Shown: positions 24,510 through 33,603, counted from the first letter of the stretch. The stretch: DNA of 64,000 bases from Cellulomonas chitinilytica (GCF_016862675.1 NZ_BONK01000020.1:1-64000), one strand, 5' to 3'. The notes: generated by a model from the sequence alone, not told the origin. Program-made: numbers and translations.

Positions 24510-25673
24510 ATGACGTCCCTCCCGCAGCCCGAGTGCCCGCCCGGATCCGCCGCGCGGGTGTCCCTCGTCAGCGTCGCGCCGGCCCTCGCCGGGCTCGCGC
24601 TCCTCACCGTCGCGGCCACGTGGACCACGATCACGCAGGGGTCGACCGCCGTCCCTGCCGCCGTCGACGTCGCTGTCGGGATCCTCTCGCTCGGTGCCCT
24701 CCTGCTGGTGCGCGACCGCCCCCTCCCGGCGGGTCTGCTGCTCGGGCTGCTCGCGGCGCTGAGCCCCGCAGCGACGCCGGCGGCGACGGCCGGCACCCTC
24801 GCCGCCGGGCGGCTGCACCCCGTGCGGACGGCCTGGACGGTGGCGGCCGCGAGCGTCGTCGGGCACGCGGTGCAGGGCCTGTGGCGGCCGCCGGGGATGC
24901 CCTATGGCTGGTGGTTGCTCTGCGACGTCGCCGTGCACGCCGCGCTGCTCGGCTGGGGGGCGTACGCACGGACGCGCGCCGAGCTCGTCGCCGCGTGGCG
25001 GGAGCGGGCGGTGCGCGCCGAGCAGGAGCAGGCCCGCCGGGTCGACGAGGCGCGGCTCGCGGAGCGGACCCGGATCGCCCGCGAGATGCACGACACGCTC
25101 GCGCACCGGCTGTCGCTCCTCGCGACGACCGCGGGCGCGCTGGAGTACCGCACGGACCTGACGCCCGCCCAGGTGGCGCAGGCCGCCGGGGTGGTGCGGG
25201 CGAGCGCGGGGGAGGCGCTCACGGAGCTGCGCGAGGTGATCGGTGTGCTGCGGTCGGCGCCCGACGAGCTGCGGCCCACCCCGGGCGTCGGGGACCTGGC
25301 CCGGCTCGTCGAGGAGTCGCGCCTCGCCGGGACGGACGTCGAGCTGTCCGCGCCCGACGACCTCGACGTGCCGCCCGCCGTCGGCCTGGCCGTGTACCGG
25401 GCGTGCCAGGAGGGCCTGACGAACGCCCGGCGGCACTCGCCCGGGAGCCGGGTGCGGATCGACGTGACGCGCTCGGACGACGGCGTTGCGGTCCGGGTGG
25501 CCGACCACCGTCGCGGCGGCACCGGTGGCAGTCTGGTCGGGCCCAATGGCGAGGGGTCGGGAACCGGGCTCGTGGGGCTCGCCGAGCGGGTCGAGCTGCT
25601 CGGCGGCCGCCTCGACGCCGGGCCGAGCGACGACGGGTTCGTGCTGACGGCGTCGGTCCCGTGGTCCCGATGA
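24510..25673 (+). CDS. NarL/DesK-type sensor histidine kinase
   Basis: 387 residues. Four hydrophobic segments occupy about residues 18-155 with no large extracellular domain, so the signal is probably sensed in or near the membrane. A short coiled coil leads to a HisKA_3 box with phospho-acceptor His194 in RIAREMHDTLAHRLSLL. The ATPase part has the N box ACQEGLTNARRHSPG and a G box GTGLVGLAERVELLGG. It is coupled to the response regulator by an ATGA overlap at 25670-25673. Target genes are unknown; the start shares its region with cellobiose phosphorylase, which does not prove a link. Confidence 0.93.
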   Translation: MTSLPQPECPPGSAARVSLVSVAPALAGLALLTVAATWTTITQGSTAVPAAVDVAVGILSLGALLLVRDRPLPAGLLLGLLAALSPAATPAATAGTLAAGRLHPVRTAWTVAAASVVGHAVQGLWRPPGMPYGWWLLCDVAVHAALLGWGAYARTRAELVAAWRERAVRAEQEQARRVDEARLAERTRIAREMHDTLAHRLSLLATTAGALEYRTDLTPAQVAQAAGVVRASAGEALTELREVIGVLRSAPDELRPTPGVGDLARLVEESRLAGTDVELSAPDDLDVPPAVGLAVYRACQEGLTNARRHSPGSRVRIDVTRSDDGVAVRVADHRRGGTGGSLVGPNGEGSGTGLVGLAERVELLGGRLDAGPSDDGFVLTASVPWSR

Positions 25674-26374
25674 CGAGCGAGGTGGTGAGCCGGGTGGCGA
25701 GCGTGACGACTGACGGGGCGGTGCGTCCGACCGTGCGGGTCGTCGTGGTCGACGACGACGCCCTGGTCCGGTCGGGCCTCGTGCTGATGCTCGACGGCGC
25801 CGACGGGATCGCGGTCGTCGGTCAGGCGACGGACGGGGGCGAGGTGCCCGCGGTGCTCGACGCGCACGCCGCGGACGTCGTGCTGATGGACCTGCGGATG
25901 CCGGGCGTCGACGGCATCACCGCGACCCGGGCGGTCCGGGCGCGGCCCCGGCCGCCCGCGGTCGTCGTGCTGACGACGTTCGACACCGGGGACGAGATCG
26001 ACGGCGCGATGGCCGCCGGCGCGAGCGGGTACCTGCTCAAGGACACCCCGCCCGCCCGGATCGTCGACGCGGTGCACGCCGCCGCCGCGGGGGAGCCCGT
26101 GCTGTCGCCGCGGGTCGCCCGCCGTCTCATGGACACGACCGCCCGAACGGGTGGTGCCCGCGAGGACGCGAGGGCCGTGCTCGGCCGGCTCACCGCCCGG
26201 GAGCGCGACGTGGTGCTGGCGATCGGGCGGGGCGCGTCGAACGCGGACGTGGGCCGTGACCTGTACCTGAGCGTGCCGACCGTGAAGTCGCACGTGTCGA
26301 GCATCCTGCTCAAGCTCGGGCTGGAGAACCGGACGCAGATCGCGCTCCTCGTACGGGATGCGGACCTCGGGTGA
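25670..26374 (+). CDS. NarL/FixJ-family response regulator
   Basis: 234 residues. Receiver domain with acidic pocket VVDDDA, phospho-acceptor Asp74 in VLMDLRMPGVDG, switch Thr in VVVLTTFDT and Lys in YLLKDTPP. It is followed by a LuxR-type helix-turn-helix (LTARERDVVLAIGRGASNAD, then LYLSVPTVKSHVSSILLKLG). It pairs with the kinase immediately upstream, with which it overlaps by four bases. Confidence 0.95.
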   Translation: MTSEVVSRVASVTTDGAVRPTVRVVVVDDDALVRSGLVLMLDGADGIAVVGQATDGGEVPAVLDAHAADVVLMDLRMPGVDGITATRAVRARPRPPAVVVLTTFDTGDEIDGAMAAGASGYLLKDTPPARIVDAVHAAAAGEPVLSPRVARRLMDTTARTGGAREDARAVLGRLTARERDVVLAIGRGASNADVGRDLYLSVPTVKSHVSSILLKLGLENRTQIALLVRDADLG

Positions 26375-26416
26375 CCACGGGTCGGCGCCGGGGCGGAACC
26401 GCACAGAACGACCGAC

Positions 26417-26428
26417 TACCTTTACCCC
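26417..26428 (+). promoter_or_regulatory. -10 element of the leaderless dcd promoter (TACCTT)
   Basis: TACCTT is followed by six bases and the GTG at 26429. No ribosome binding site lies between them. Confidence 0.55.
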
Positions 26429-27004
26429 GTGCTGCTCTCCGACCGTGACATCAGGGCCGAGCTCGAGTCGGGCCGGGTGGCCCTCGAGCCCTACGACCCG
26501 GCCATGATCCAGCCGTCCAGCATCGACGTGCGGCTCGACCGGTTCTTCCGGCTGTTCGACAACCACAAGTACCCGGTGATCGACCCGTCGATCGACCAGC
26601 CCGAGCTCACGCGGCTCGTCGAGGTCGAGCCGAGCGAGCCGTTCGTGCTGCACCCCGGCGAGTTCGTGCTCGGGTCCACGTACGAGCAGGTCACGCTGCC
26701 CGACGACGTCGCGGCGCGGCTCGAGGGCAAGTCGTCGCTCGGCCGCCTCGGCCTGCTGACGCACTCGACGGCCGGGTTCATCGACCCCGGGTTCTCCGGG
26801 CACGTCACGCTCGAGCTGTCGAACGTGGCGACGCTGCCGATCCTGCTCTGGCCGGGCATGAAGATCGGGCAGATGTGCTTCTTCCGCCTCTCGTCGGCCG
26901 CGGAGCAGCCGTACGGCGCCGCCGGGTACGGCTCGCGGTACCAAGGGCAGCGTGGCCCGACCGCGTCGCGGTCCTGGCAGAACTTCCACCGCACCGAGGT
27001 CTGA
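26429..27004 (+). CDS. dcd: dCTP deaminase
   Basis: 191 residues, the usual length. Converts dCTP to dUTP or, in the bifunctional form common in actinobacteria, to dUMP. Signature blocks: MLLSDRDIRAELESGRVALEP, PSSIDVRLDRFFRLFDNHKY, the nucleotide-binding ARLEGKSSLGRLGLLTH, AGFIDPGFSGHVTLELSN with the catalytic Glu, and KIGQMCFFRLSS. Translation starts at a GTG six bases after a -10 element (leaderless). The uncharacterised gene at 27008 starts three bases after the stop. Confidence 0.96.
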   Translation: MLLSDRDIRAELESGRVALEPYDPAMIQPSSIDVRLDRFFRLFDNHKYPVIDPSIDQPELTRLVEVEPSEPFVLHPGEFVLGSTYEQVTLPDDVAARLEGKSSLGRLGLLTHSTAGFIDPGFSGHVTLELSNVATLPILLWPGMKIGQMCFFRLSSAAEQPYGAAGYGSRYQGQRGPTASRSWQNFHRTEV

Positions 27005-27007
27005 CGC

Positions 27008-28153
27008 GTGACGAGTCCCCGCCTGGTCGCCGCCGACCCGCAGCTCCGCAACCGTCACCTGCTCGCCCTGCCGGACGGGATCGGTGCCGACGAGGTCGAG
27101 ACGCTCGCGCTCAGCCGGTTCGGCACCGCACGCTGGGAGGAGGCCGAGGAGGAGGCGCCGCAGACGCGCGGGATCATGCGGCCCGTGACCGCCGCGTTCG
27201 GCATCCGGGCGGTGTCGCCGACGACGCCCACGGCCCCGGCCCTGCGGCTCGCGCGACTGTCGCGGCTGCGCGGCCCGTACCTGGTCGAGGCCGAGGACTG
27301 CGTGAGCCTGGGCCTGCCGCCGTCGACCGCCGTCGTGTACGACCTCGACTGCCCGCGCGAGCGGGGGCGGCCGCCGTACCCGGGCGGTGACCGCGACGGC
27401 CTCAAGCGCGCGTTCCCCGACGGCATGCCCGTCCGCGAGGAGGAGCGGGTCGTGCAGTGGCTCGTCGCCGCCGCGCGGCGGCTCGGCGGAGCGGTCCGCA
27501 TCGGCGGGTCGGGCGCGATCCTCACCCCGGACATCGACGCGGCCATCGACCTCACGCTGCTCGCGAACCGCTGGCTGGAGCCCGAGGAGGCGCTCGCGGT
27601 CGTGCAGTCCGTCGTGTCGCGGGCACGGCTGTCCGAGGCCGCCCCGTCGTCGTCGTGGACCGGGCCGATGCCGGGTGCCGGCCGGGCGGGCGACGGGGTG
27701 CCGGCGTTCCTGCCGGAGGCGGGCGGACGCGGGCTGCGTGCCGCGCTGGAGCGGTCCGGCGTGTCCGACGAGGCCGAGCGTGCGCGCCTCTACGCGGAGG
27801 CCGCGGCGTACGACGAGCTCATGCTCGCGGCGCCCCCGACCCCGGAGTCGTACGGCGTGCTCGTCGACCTCGCCGTGGACGGGACGATCAGCGTCGAGGC
27901 GTCCTTCGAGACCGAGGTGCCGCCGCTGATGCGGGCCCTGCCGTGGACGGCGAACGGTGTGGTCGCGTACCGGGTGCACTGGGAGCCGCTGCTCGTCGAG
28001 GAGCTCGAGGCGGAGAAGCCGTCGTTCGAGCACCGCGTCGCCCGGGGCCGGGCCTCTCCTCAGGTGCAGGCGGTCACGCGGGCGCTGCACGCCGAGCTCG
28101 GCGGCGAGATCGCCGACGAGGCCGACTTCCTGGTGGACCCCGCGGACCTCTGA
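27008..28153 (+). CDS. Uncharacterised actinobacterial protein, paralogue of the gene at 9227
   Basis: 381 residues, no signal or membrane segment. It shares with the 9227 protein the pattern WLVAAARRLGGA ... DIDAAIDLTL, an N-terminal NRHLLALPDG and C-terminal strands (DLAVDGTISVEASFETEV, VVAYRVHWEPL, FLVDPADL). It differs by an insertion around residues 200-270 rich in Ala and Glu. It starts with GTG only three bases after dcd and is probably translated from the same message. I do not recognise the family; function unknown. Confidence 0.8.
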   Translation: MTSPRLVAADPQLRNRHLLALPDGIGADEVETLALSRFGTARWEEAEEEAPQTRGIMRPVTAAFGIRAVSPTTPTAPALRLARLSRLRGPYLVEAEDCVSLGLPPSTAVVYDLDCPRERGRPPYPGGDRDGLKRAFPDGMPVREEERVVQWLVAAARRLGGAVRIGGSGAILTPDIDAAIDLTLLANRWLEPEEALAVVQSVVSRARLSEAAPSSSWTGPMPGAGRAGDGVPAFLPEAGGRGLRAALERSGVSDEAERARLYAEAAAYDELMLAAPPTPESYGVLVDLAVDGTISVEASFETEVPPLMRALPWTANGVVAYRVHWEPLLVEELEAEKPSFEHRVARGRASPQVQAVTRALHAELGGEIADEADFLVDPADL

Positions 28154-28157
28154 CCGG

Positions 28158-28514
28158 TCAGGGTCGCGGGTTCGGCCTGACCACGCACCACTCGTTGCCC
28201 TCGGGGTCCTGCAGCACCTGGAACGTGCCGGGTGCGGCGGAGTGCACGGGGCCGAGGCGGGTGGCGCCGAGGGCCTCCGCCTGCGCCGTCGCGGCCTCGA
28301 TGTCGTCGACCAGCACGTCGAGGTGCAGGCGGTTCTTCACCACCTTGCCCTCGGGGACGCGCTGGAACGACAGCTGCGTCCAGCCGGGCGGGAGGACGTA
28401 GTGCCAGTCGTCGTCGCGCGCCCGCGGCTCGCCGCCGAGCACGCCCGCCCAGAACCGGGCGAGCAGCCCCGGGTCGGCGCAGTCGACGACGACCTCGTCG
28501 ATGGTTCCGATCAT
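28158..28514 (-). CDS. VOC-family (glyoxalase-like) protein
   Basis: 118 residues with two beta-alpha-beta-beta-beta modules: IDEVVVDCADPGLLARFWAG and LDVLVDDIEAATAQAEALGA, ending FQVLQDPEGNEWCVVRP, where the Glu is a typical metal ligand of the fold. Members are dioxygenases, isomerases or drug-binding proteins; the DPGLLARFW start is that of the large uncharacterised actinobacterial glyoxalase-like group. It lies downstream of the ABC exporter on the same strand, 29 bases after its stop. Confidence 0.88.
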   Translation of the reverse strand: MIGTIDEVVVDCADPGLLARFWAGVLGGEPRARDDDWHYVLPPGWTQLSFQRVPEGKVVKNRLHLDVLVDDIEAATAQAEALGATRLGPVHSAAPGTFQVLQDPEGNEWCVVRPNPRP

Positions 28515-28543
28515 GCGCCGCAGCGTACGGGCGCAGGTGCAGG

Positions 28544-30457
28544 TCAGGCGACCGCCGGCTCGTCGTCGTGGCCGCGGAACTGCGTCCGGTACAGCTCGGC
28601 GTAGAGGCCGCCGCGGGCGACCAGGTCGGCGTGCGTGCCGTGCTCGACGACGCGGCCGTGCTCGACGACGACGATCGCGTCGGCCTGCCGGACGGTGGAC
28701 AGGCGGTGCGCGATGACGAGCGACGTGCGGCCCTGCAGGGCCTCGTCGAGCGCGACCTGGACGGCGGCCTCCGACTCGGAGTCGAGGTGCGCGGTGGCCT
28801 CGTCGAGCACGACGACGTCGGGGGCCTTGAGCAGCAGCCGGGCGATCGCCAGCCGCTGCCGTTCGCCGCCCGAGAGCCGGTAGCCGCGGTCGCCGACCAC
28901 GGTGTCGAGGCCGTCGGGCAGCGACTCGACGAGCTCCCAGACGTGGGCCTGCCGGAGGGCGGCGACGAGCTGGGCGTCGGTGGCGTCCGGGCGGGCGAAC
29001 CGGAGGTTGCCGGCGATCGTGTCGTGGAACAGGTGGGCCTCCTGGCTGACGACGCCGACGGTCGCGCGCAGCGACTCGAACGTGACGTCGCGCAGGTCCT
29101 GGCCTGCGACGCGGACCGTGCCCGCGGTCGGGTCGTACATGCGGCTGACGAGCTGGGAGATCGTCGTCTTCCCGGCGCCGGACGGCCCGACGAGCGCGAC
29201 CATGTGCCCGGCGGGGACGGTGAACGAGACGCCGGTCAGGGTGTCGTGCGTGACGTCGTGACGCAGCGCGGCGACGGACTCGAGGGAGGCGAGCGACACG
29301 TCGTCGGCGCCGGGGTACCGGAACGTCACGTGATCGAGCTCGACGGACGCGCCGGTCTGGCGGACCGCGGCGCGCAGGTCGGACGCGTGCGGCTTCTCCG
29401 CGACGGTCGGCTCCAGGTCGAGCACCTCGAGCACCCGCTCGAAGCTGACGAGCGCGGTCATCACGTCGACCTGCACGTTGGACAGGCTGGTCAGCGGCCC
29501 GTACAGGCGGCCGAGGTAGGCGGCCATCGCGACGACGACGCCGACGGTGAGCTCGCCGCGGATCGCCATGACGCCGCCGAGGCCGTAGATGATCGCGATC
29601 GCGACGGACGCGAGCGTGGTCAGGCCGACCCGGAACCACGTCGAGAGCAGCGCGCGCCGCACGCCGATGTCGCGGACCCGACCGGCCTGCGCGGCGTAGG
29701 CGGCGGACTCGCGGGCCGGGTCGCCGAACACCTTGACGAGGTGGGCGCCGGCGACGTTGAACCGTTCGTTCATGATCTGCGCGGCGTCGGCGTTGAGGTC
29801 GTAGCTCTCGCGGGTGATGACGGCCATCCGCTTGCCGAACCAGCGGGCGGGGAAGACGAACGCGGGGAGCAGGACGAGCGAGAGGGCGGTGAGCTGCCAG
29901 GACATCGAGAACATCGCGGCCAGCACGAACACGACGGTGAGGCCGTTGCTGACGGTGTTCTGGAGCGTCGAGGTGAACGCCTGCTGGGCGCCGAGCACGT
30001 CGCCGTTGAGCCGCTGCACGAGCGCGCCCGTGCGGGACCGGCTGAAGAACGCGAGCGGCATGCGCTGCACGTGGTCGAACACCGCGGTGCGCAGGTCGAG
30101 GATGAGGCCCTCGCCGACCTGGGACGACACCCACCGGTCGGCGACGGACAGGCCGGCGCTGAACAGGGCGAGGGCGACGACGACCGCGGCGATGCCGAGG
30201 ACGAGCCGGGTGTCGGAGTTCGCGATGCCGTCGTCGATGAGGGTGCGGAACAGCATCGGGGTGACCGCGCCGGCGGCGGCCTCAAGGGCGATGAGCAGCA
30301 GGAACACCGCGAGGCGGCCCCGGTAGGGCCGGGCGAACGTGAGGATGCGGCGCAGGGTGGCGCGCGTGAGCTTGTGGTCGCTCACCGAGCGGTCCTTGAA
30401 GAAACCGCGCATCGTGGTGGCGCCGCCGCGCCCGGGGGCGGGGTGGTTCATGGTCAT
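28544..30457 (-). CDS. ABC exporter, fused membrane and ATPase domains
   Basis: 637 residues. Residues 30-340 hold six membrane helices of the type I exporter fold; residues 365-620 are the ATPase with Walker A GPSGAGKTT, Q-loop VSQEAHLF, signature LSGGERQRLAIARL, Walker B VVVLDEATAHLD and the H-loop His in VIAHRLSTV. All motifs are intact, so it can work as a homodimer. It probably exports a drug or lipid. It is divergent from a MarR regulator 80 bases away, the arrangement typical of drug-inducible efflux. The start at 30457 could be replaced by the Met at residue 16. Confidence 0.92.
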   Translation of the reverse strand: MTMNHPAPGRGGATTMRGFFKDRSVSDHKLTRATLRRILTFARPYRGRLAVFLLLIALEAAAGAVTPMLFRTLIDDGIANSDTRLVLGIAAVVVALALFSAGLSVADRWVSSQVGEGLILDLRTAVFDHVQRMPLAFFSRSRTGALVQRLNGDVLGAQQAFTSTLQNTVSNGLTVVFVLAAMFSMSWQLTALSLVLLPAFVFPARWFGKRMAVITRESYDLNADAAQIMNERFNVAGAHLVKVFGDPARESAAYAAQAGRVRDIGVRRALLSTWFRVGLTTLASVAIAIIYGLGGVMAIRGELTVGVVVAMAAYLGRLYGPLTSLSNVQVDVMTALVSFERVLEVLDLEPTVAEKPHASDLRAAVRQTGASVELDHVTFRYPGADDVSLASLESVAALRHDVTHDTLTGVSFTVPAGHMVALVGPSGAGKTTISQLVSRMYDPTAGTVRVAGQDLRDVTFESLRATVGVVSQEAHLFHDTIAGNLRFARPDATDAQLVAALRQAHVWELVESLPDGLDTVVGDRGYRLSGGERQRLAIARLLLKAPDVVVLDEATAHLDSESEAAVQVALDEALQGRTSLVIAHRLSTVRQADAIVVVEHGRVVEHGTHADLVARGGLYAELYRTQFRGHDDEPAVA

Positions 30458-30490
30458 GGTGGCCTCCGTCCGTACTCGGCCGATGCTGAG

Positions 30491-30512
30491 GTTAGTTCAC
30501 TATGTGGCTACC
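30491..30512. promoter_or_regulatory. AT-rich candidate MarR operator
   Basis: The segment around GTTAGTTCACTATGTGGCTACC is the only AT-rich part of the 80-base gap between the divergent exporter and marR genes. Symmetry is weak (CAC-TAT-GTG core with GGT/ACC flanks), so this is a positional call. Confidence 0.35.
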
Positions 30513-30524
30513 TCACAACTGCGG

Positions 30525-30537
30525 TACGCTCGCGGCC
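30525..30537 (+). promoter_or_regulatory. -10 element of the leaderless marR promoter (TACGCT)
   Basis: TACGCT is followed by seven bases and the GTG at 30538. The candidate operator lies directly upstream, so autoregulation is plausible. Confidence 0.6.
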
Positions 30538-30972
30538 GTGACCACGCACGACGACCCCGGGGAGTTCCTCGAGCTCCTGTACGCCGTCGTCCGCGGCCTG
30601 CACCGCGACGCCGCCCACGCCGGCTCCCCGCTCGGCACCACCCCCGGGCAGGTCCGGCTCCTGCGCACCCTCTCCCGCTGCGACGGCCCGCGCCGGCTCG
30701 GCGAGCTCGCGGTCGCCCTCGACGTCGCGCCCCGCTCCGTCACCTCCAAGGTCGACCAGGCCGAGGAGGACGGGTGGGTCCGCCGCGTCGACGACCCGAA
30801 CGACAGGCGCGCCACGCTCGTCGAGCTCACCGAGGAAGGCCGCGCGGTGCTCGACGAGATCGCCGCGCGGAGGCAGAGCGGTGCCGCCGAACGGCTCGCC
30901 CGGCTCGACGCCGACGAGCGCGCGCGGCTGCTCGACATGCTCCGGCGGATGGGCGCACCCCGCCCCGGGTGA
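30538..30972 (+). CDS. MarR-family transcriptional regulator
   Basis: 144 residues. A winged helix spans about 40-100 (PGQVRLLRTLSRCDGPRRLG, ELAVALDVAPRSVTSKVDQA) with wing DDPNDRRATLVELTEEGRAV, flanked by dimerisation helices. It probably represses the divergent ABC exporter gene and itself and is released by a small aromatic or drug ligand. A leaderless GTG start is chosen from the -10 position; longer in-frame starts upstream overlap the promoter. Confidence 0.92.
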   Translation: MTTHDDPGEFLELLYAVVRGLHRDAAHAGSPLGTTPGQVRLLRTLSRCDGPRRLGELAVALDVAPRSVTSKVDQAEEDGWVRRVDDPNDRRATLVELTEEGRAVLDEIAARRQSGAAERLARLDADERARLLDMLRRMGAPRPG

Positions 30973-31138
30973 GCCGCCAGGGAGCGGGCGCGCACCGGCC
31001 GGACCGACCCGGCTCCGGTAGGGTCCGCGCGTCGAGCCGACGCACTCCGGGGCGCCGACCTAGGGTGGTCGCGCGTCGACGAGGACGGTCGGGTCGACGA
31101 GACGGTACGGACCAGCGCGACGGACGACGGGGGGACCG

Positions 31139-31747
31139 ATGAGCCAGGCACGACCCGGTGGGCGGCTCCCCGCGCGCGTCTACTGGGTGCGCCGGTTCGT
31201 GGTGCTCGGCATCCCGCTGCTGCTCGTCGTGCTCGTGGTGTGGCTCGTCGCCGGACGAGGCTCGGGCGCGGACACCCCCGCCGCGGCGTCCGACACGACC
31301 AGCACCGCGCCGACGGCCAGCCAGACGCCCACGAGCACCACCGGCGGCATCCTCGCGTGCACGCCCGACCACCTCGCGCTCACCGTCGCCGCGGCCGCCG
31401 AGTCCTTCCCCGCGGGCGTCAACCCCGCGTTCACCGTCACCATCGCCAACACCGGGTCCGAGCCGTGCCTCGTCGACGCCGGCGAGGCCCAGCGCCAGAT
31501 CGTCATCACCTCGGGCGAGGACCGCGTCTGGTCGAACCAGGACTGCGTCGCCACCGGGACCGAGACCCGCTCGCTGCTGCTGAGCCCCGGACCCGACGGG
31601 GCCGACGCCCAGCAGCTCGCCTGGAACCGCGTCCGGTCGGCCGCGGGCTGCCCCGACGGGCTGCCCGCGCCCGGGGCGGGGACGTACTCGATCGCGTTCG
31701 GCGTGGCCGGCGCGGCCGCGCCGCCGGTGGTGTTCGGGCTCGGCTGA
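31139..31747 (+). CDS. Membrane-anchored exported protein, possible DUF4232-like domain
   Basis: 202 residues. A basic N-terminus and one hydrophobic helix (about 18-40, FVVLGIPLLLVVLVVWLVAG) act as an uncleaved anchor. A Thr/Ser/Pro-rich spacer (about 45-72) leads to an extracellular beta-sandwich with Cys in LACTPDHLAL, EPCLVDAG, NQDCVA and AAGCPDG, likely two disulfides. The pattern NPAFTVTIANTGSEPC is that of actinobacterial cell-surface immunoglobulin-like domains. The ATG follows GGGGGACCG. Role unknown. Confidence 0.8.
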   Translation: MSQARPGGRLPARVYWVRRFVVLGIPLLLVVLVVWLVAGRGSGADTPAAASDTTSTAPTASQTPTSTTGGILACTPDHLALTVAAAAESFPAGVNPAFTVTIANTGSEPCLVDAGEAQRQIVITSGEDRVWSNQDCVATGTETRSLLLSPGPDGADAQQLAWNRVRSAAGCPDGLPAPGAGTYSIAFGVAGAAAPPVVFGLG

Positions 31748-31750
31748 CGC

Positions 31751-32650
31751 CTATTTGATGGCGCCCTGCGTGACGCCGGCCATCACCCACCGCTGGGTGA
31801 ACAGGTAGACGATGATCGCGGGCGCCATCGCCATGAGGTACGACGCGAACGCGACGTTGTAGTTGCTGCTGAACTGCGTCTGGAACACGCTCTGCAGCAC
31901 CGGGAGCGTCTGCAGCGTGGAGTCGGCCGTGATGAGCGACGGCATCATGAAGTCGTTCCACGAGGCGAGGAACGCGAAGATCGCGACCGTCGCGCTCATC
32001 GGCGCCATCATCGGGAACACGATGTGCCGGAACACCATCCACGTCGTCGCGCCGTCGAGCCGGGCGCTCTCCTCGAGCTCCTCGGGCAGCCCCCGGATGA
32101 AGGCCGTGAACAGCAGGACGCTGAAGGACAGCTGGAACATCACGTGCAGCAGGGCGACGCCGACCGGGTTCGCGAGCCCGACCATCCCGGTGAGCTTGAC
32201 CTGGGACAGCGCGAGGACCGGGAACGGCAGGAACATCGCGGCGAGCAGGTAGAAGAAGGACCAGCGGAAGAACGAGCGGTCCCAGTTCCGTGCGATCGCG
32301 TACGCCGCGAACGACGCCAGCAGCACGGTGCCGACGACCGTCACCGCGGTGACGAACACCGAGATGGCGAAGCCGCGCGGGAAGTTCGTGAGCTTCCACG
32401 CCTCGACGAACCCGTCCACGCTGAACGGCGCCGGCAGCGAGAACACCTGACCGTCGACCGTCTGGGCGGTCGTCTTGAACGCCATGGTGAGCGTGGCGTA
32501 GAGCGGCAGGAACACGGCGACCGCGCACACGAGCAGGACGGTCGTGGTGCGCCAGCTCGGGCGGTCCTCGCCGCCCCGGCGGCCGAAGCGCCGGCGAGGA
32601 CGGACCTGGACCTGGGCGGGGGTGGTGGTGAGCAGCGTCTGGGCAGTCAT
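31751..32650 (-). CDS. Carbohydrate ABC transporter permease (MalG type)
   Basis: 299 residues with six membrane helices. The cytoplasmic EAA loop, which docks the ATPase, reads EELEESARLDGATTWMVFRH and is followed by IVFPMMAP. It forms a heterodimeric channel with the upstream MalF-type permease; the two genes overlap by one base (TGATG). It belongs to the GH13 glucosidase/importer operon reading leftward from 36671. No ATPase gene is present in the operon, so a shared MsiK-type ATPase elsewhere must power it. Confidence 0.93.
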   Translation of the reverse strand: MTAQTLLTTTPAQVQVRPRRRFGRRGGEDRPSWRTTTVLLVCAVAVFLPLYATLTMAFKTTAQTVDGQVFSLPAPFSVDGFVEAWKLTNFPRGFAISVFVTAVTVVGTVLLASFAAYAIARNWDRSFFRWSFFYLLAAMFLPFPVLALSQVKLTGMVGLANPVGVALLHVMFQLSFSVLLFTAFIRGLPEELEESARLDGATTWMVFRHIVFPMMAPMSATVAIFAFLASWNDFMMPSLITADSTLQTLPVLQSVFQTQFSSNYNVAFASYLMAMAPAIIVYLFTQRWVMAGVTQGAIK

Positions 32651-33576
32651 CAGAACGCACTCCTTCCGCGGTTGAGGCGCAGCTGGATCACGGCGAGGAC
32701 CACGGCGATGAGGAAGAAGATCGTCGCGTTCGCCATCTGGTAGGCGTAGTCGCCGCCGGTGAAACCGGAGAAGATCGTCATGGCGACGCTGCGGGTCGCC
32801 GTGCCGGGACCCCCGTTGGTCAGGCCGACGATGATGTCGTAGGCGTTCAGGAAGTTCTTGAAGCCGATGACCAGGTTGATGACCACGTACCCGGCGACGA
32901 GCGGCAGGGTGATGGAGACCAGTCGCCGGGCCGCCGTCGCTCCGTCCATCGACGCCGCCTCGTACACCTCGCCGGGGATCGACAGGATGCCCGCGATGTA
33001 GATGAGCAGGGCGCTCGGGATCGCCTGCCAGGCCGTGACGATCACGATCGTGATCCACGCCAGGTCGGGGTTGGCGAGCAGGCTCTGCTCCAGCGCCGAG
33101 ATGCCCACCGCCTGCCCGAGCTGCGGCAGCGAGTTGGAGAACAGGAAGTTGAAGACGTACGCGATGACGATGCCCGAGATGACCATGGGCAGCACGAACA
33201 CGGCGCGCAGCGCGATCTTCGCCCGGATCTTGGCGGTCAGCCCGACCGCCAGGAGGAACGCGACGAGGTTGACCACCAGCACGGTGACCAGCGCGAACCC
33301 GATCGTGAACAGGTACGAGCTGCGGATCGCCGGGTCGGAGAACAGCGCGATGTAGTTCGTGAGCCCGGTGAACTGGAACTCGCCGAACCCGACCGAGTCG
33401 GTGAAGCTCAGCGTGATGCCCATGACCGCCGGCAGCGTGATGGCCAGCGTGAACAGGACGAGCGTGGGCAGGAGGAAGAGGTAGAAGGTCCGCGGGACCT
33501 TGGCGCGCCGCATCCTGAGGGGCGTCGGTGCCGCGACGTCGCGGCTCCCCGGTCGGGTCGCTGCTGCTGTGACCAT
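32650..33576 (-). CDS. Carbohydrate ABC transporter permease (MalF type)
   Basis: 308 residues, six membrane helices. The EAA loop is YEAASMDGATAARRLVSITLPL near residue 210. The N-terminal 30 residues are basic and cytoplasmic. It lies 27 bases downstream of the substrate-binding protein gene and overlaps the MalG-type gene. Together with those it should import an alpha-glucoside such as maltose, trehalose or isomaltose, inferred from the adjoining GH13 enzyme. Confidence 0.93.
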   Translation of the reverse strand: MVTAAATRPGSRDVAAPTPLRMRRAKVPRTFYLFLLPTLVLFTLAITLPAVMGITLSFTDSVGFGEFQFTGLTNYIALFSDPAIRSSYLFTIGFALVTVLVVNLVAFLLAVGLTAKIRAKIALRAVFVLPMVISGIVIAYVFNFLFSNSLPQLGQAVGISALEQSLLANPDLAWITIVIVTAWQAIPSALLIYIAGILSIPGEVYEAASMDGATAARRLVSITLPLVAGYVVINLVIGFKNFLNAYDIIVGLTNGGPGTATRSVAMTIFSGFTGGDYAYQMANATIFFLIAVVLAVIQLRLNRGRSAF

Positions 33577-33603
33577 GAGAGGTCTCCGTTCGGGTGCGGG
33601 TCG

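Noticed and set aside
28150..28161. CTGACCGGTCAG palindrome at the junction of two convergent genes
   Set aside because: It is formed by the two converging stop codons (TGA/TCA) and adjoining bases; too short to be called an operator or terminator.
30491..30512. Strong MarR operator claim
   Set aside because: Only about 10 of 23 positions are symmetric; kept as a low-confidence positional candidate rather than a finding.
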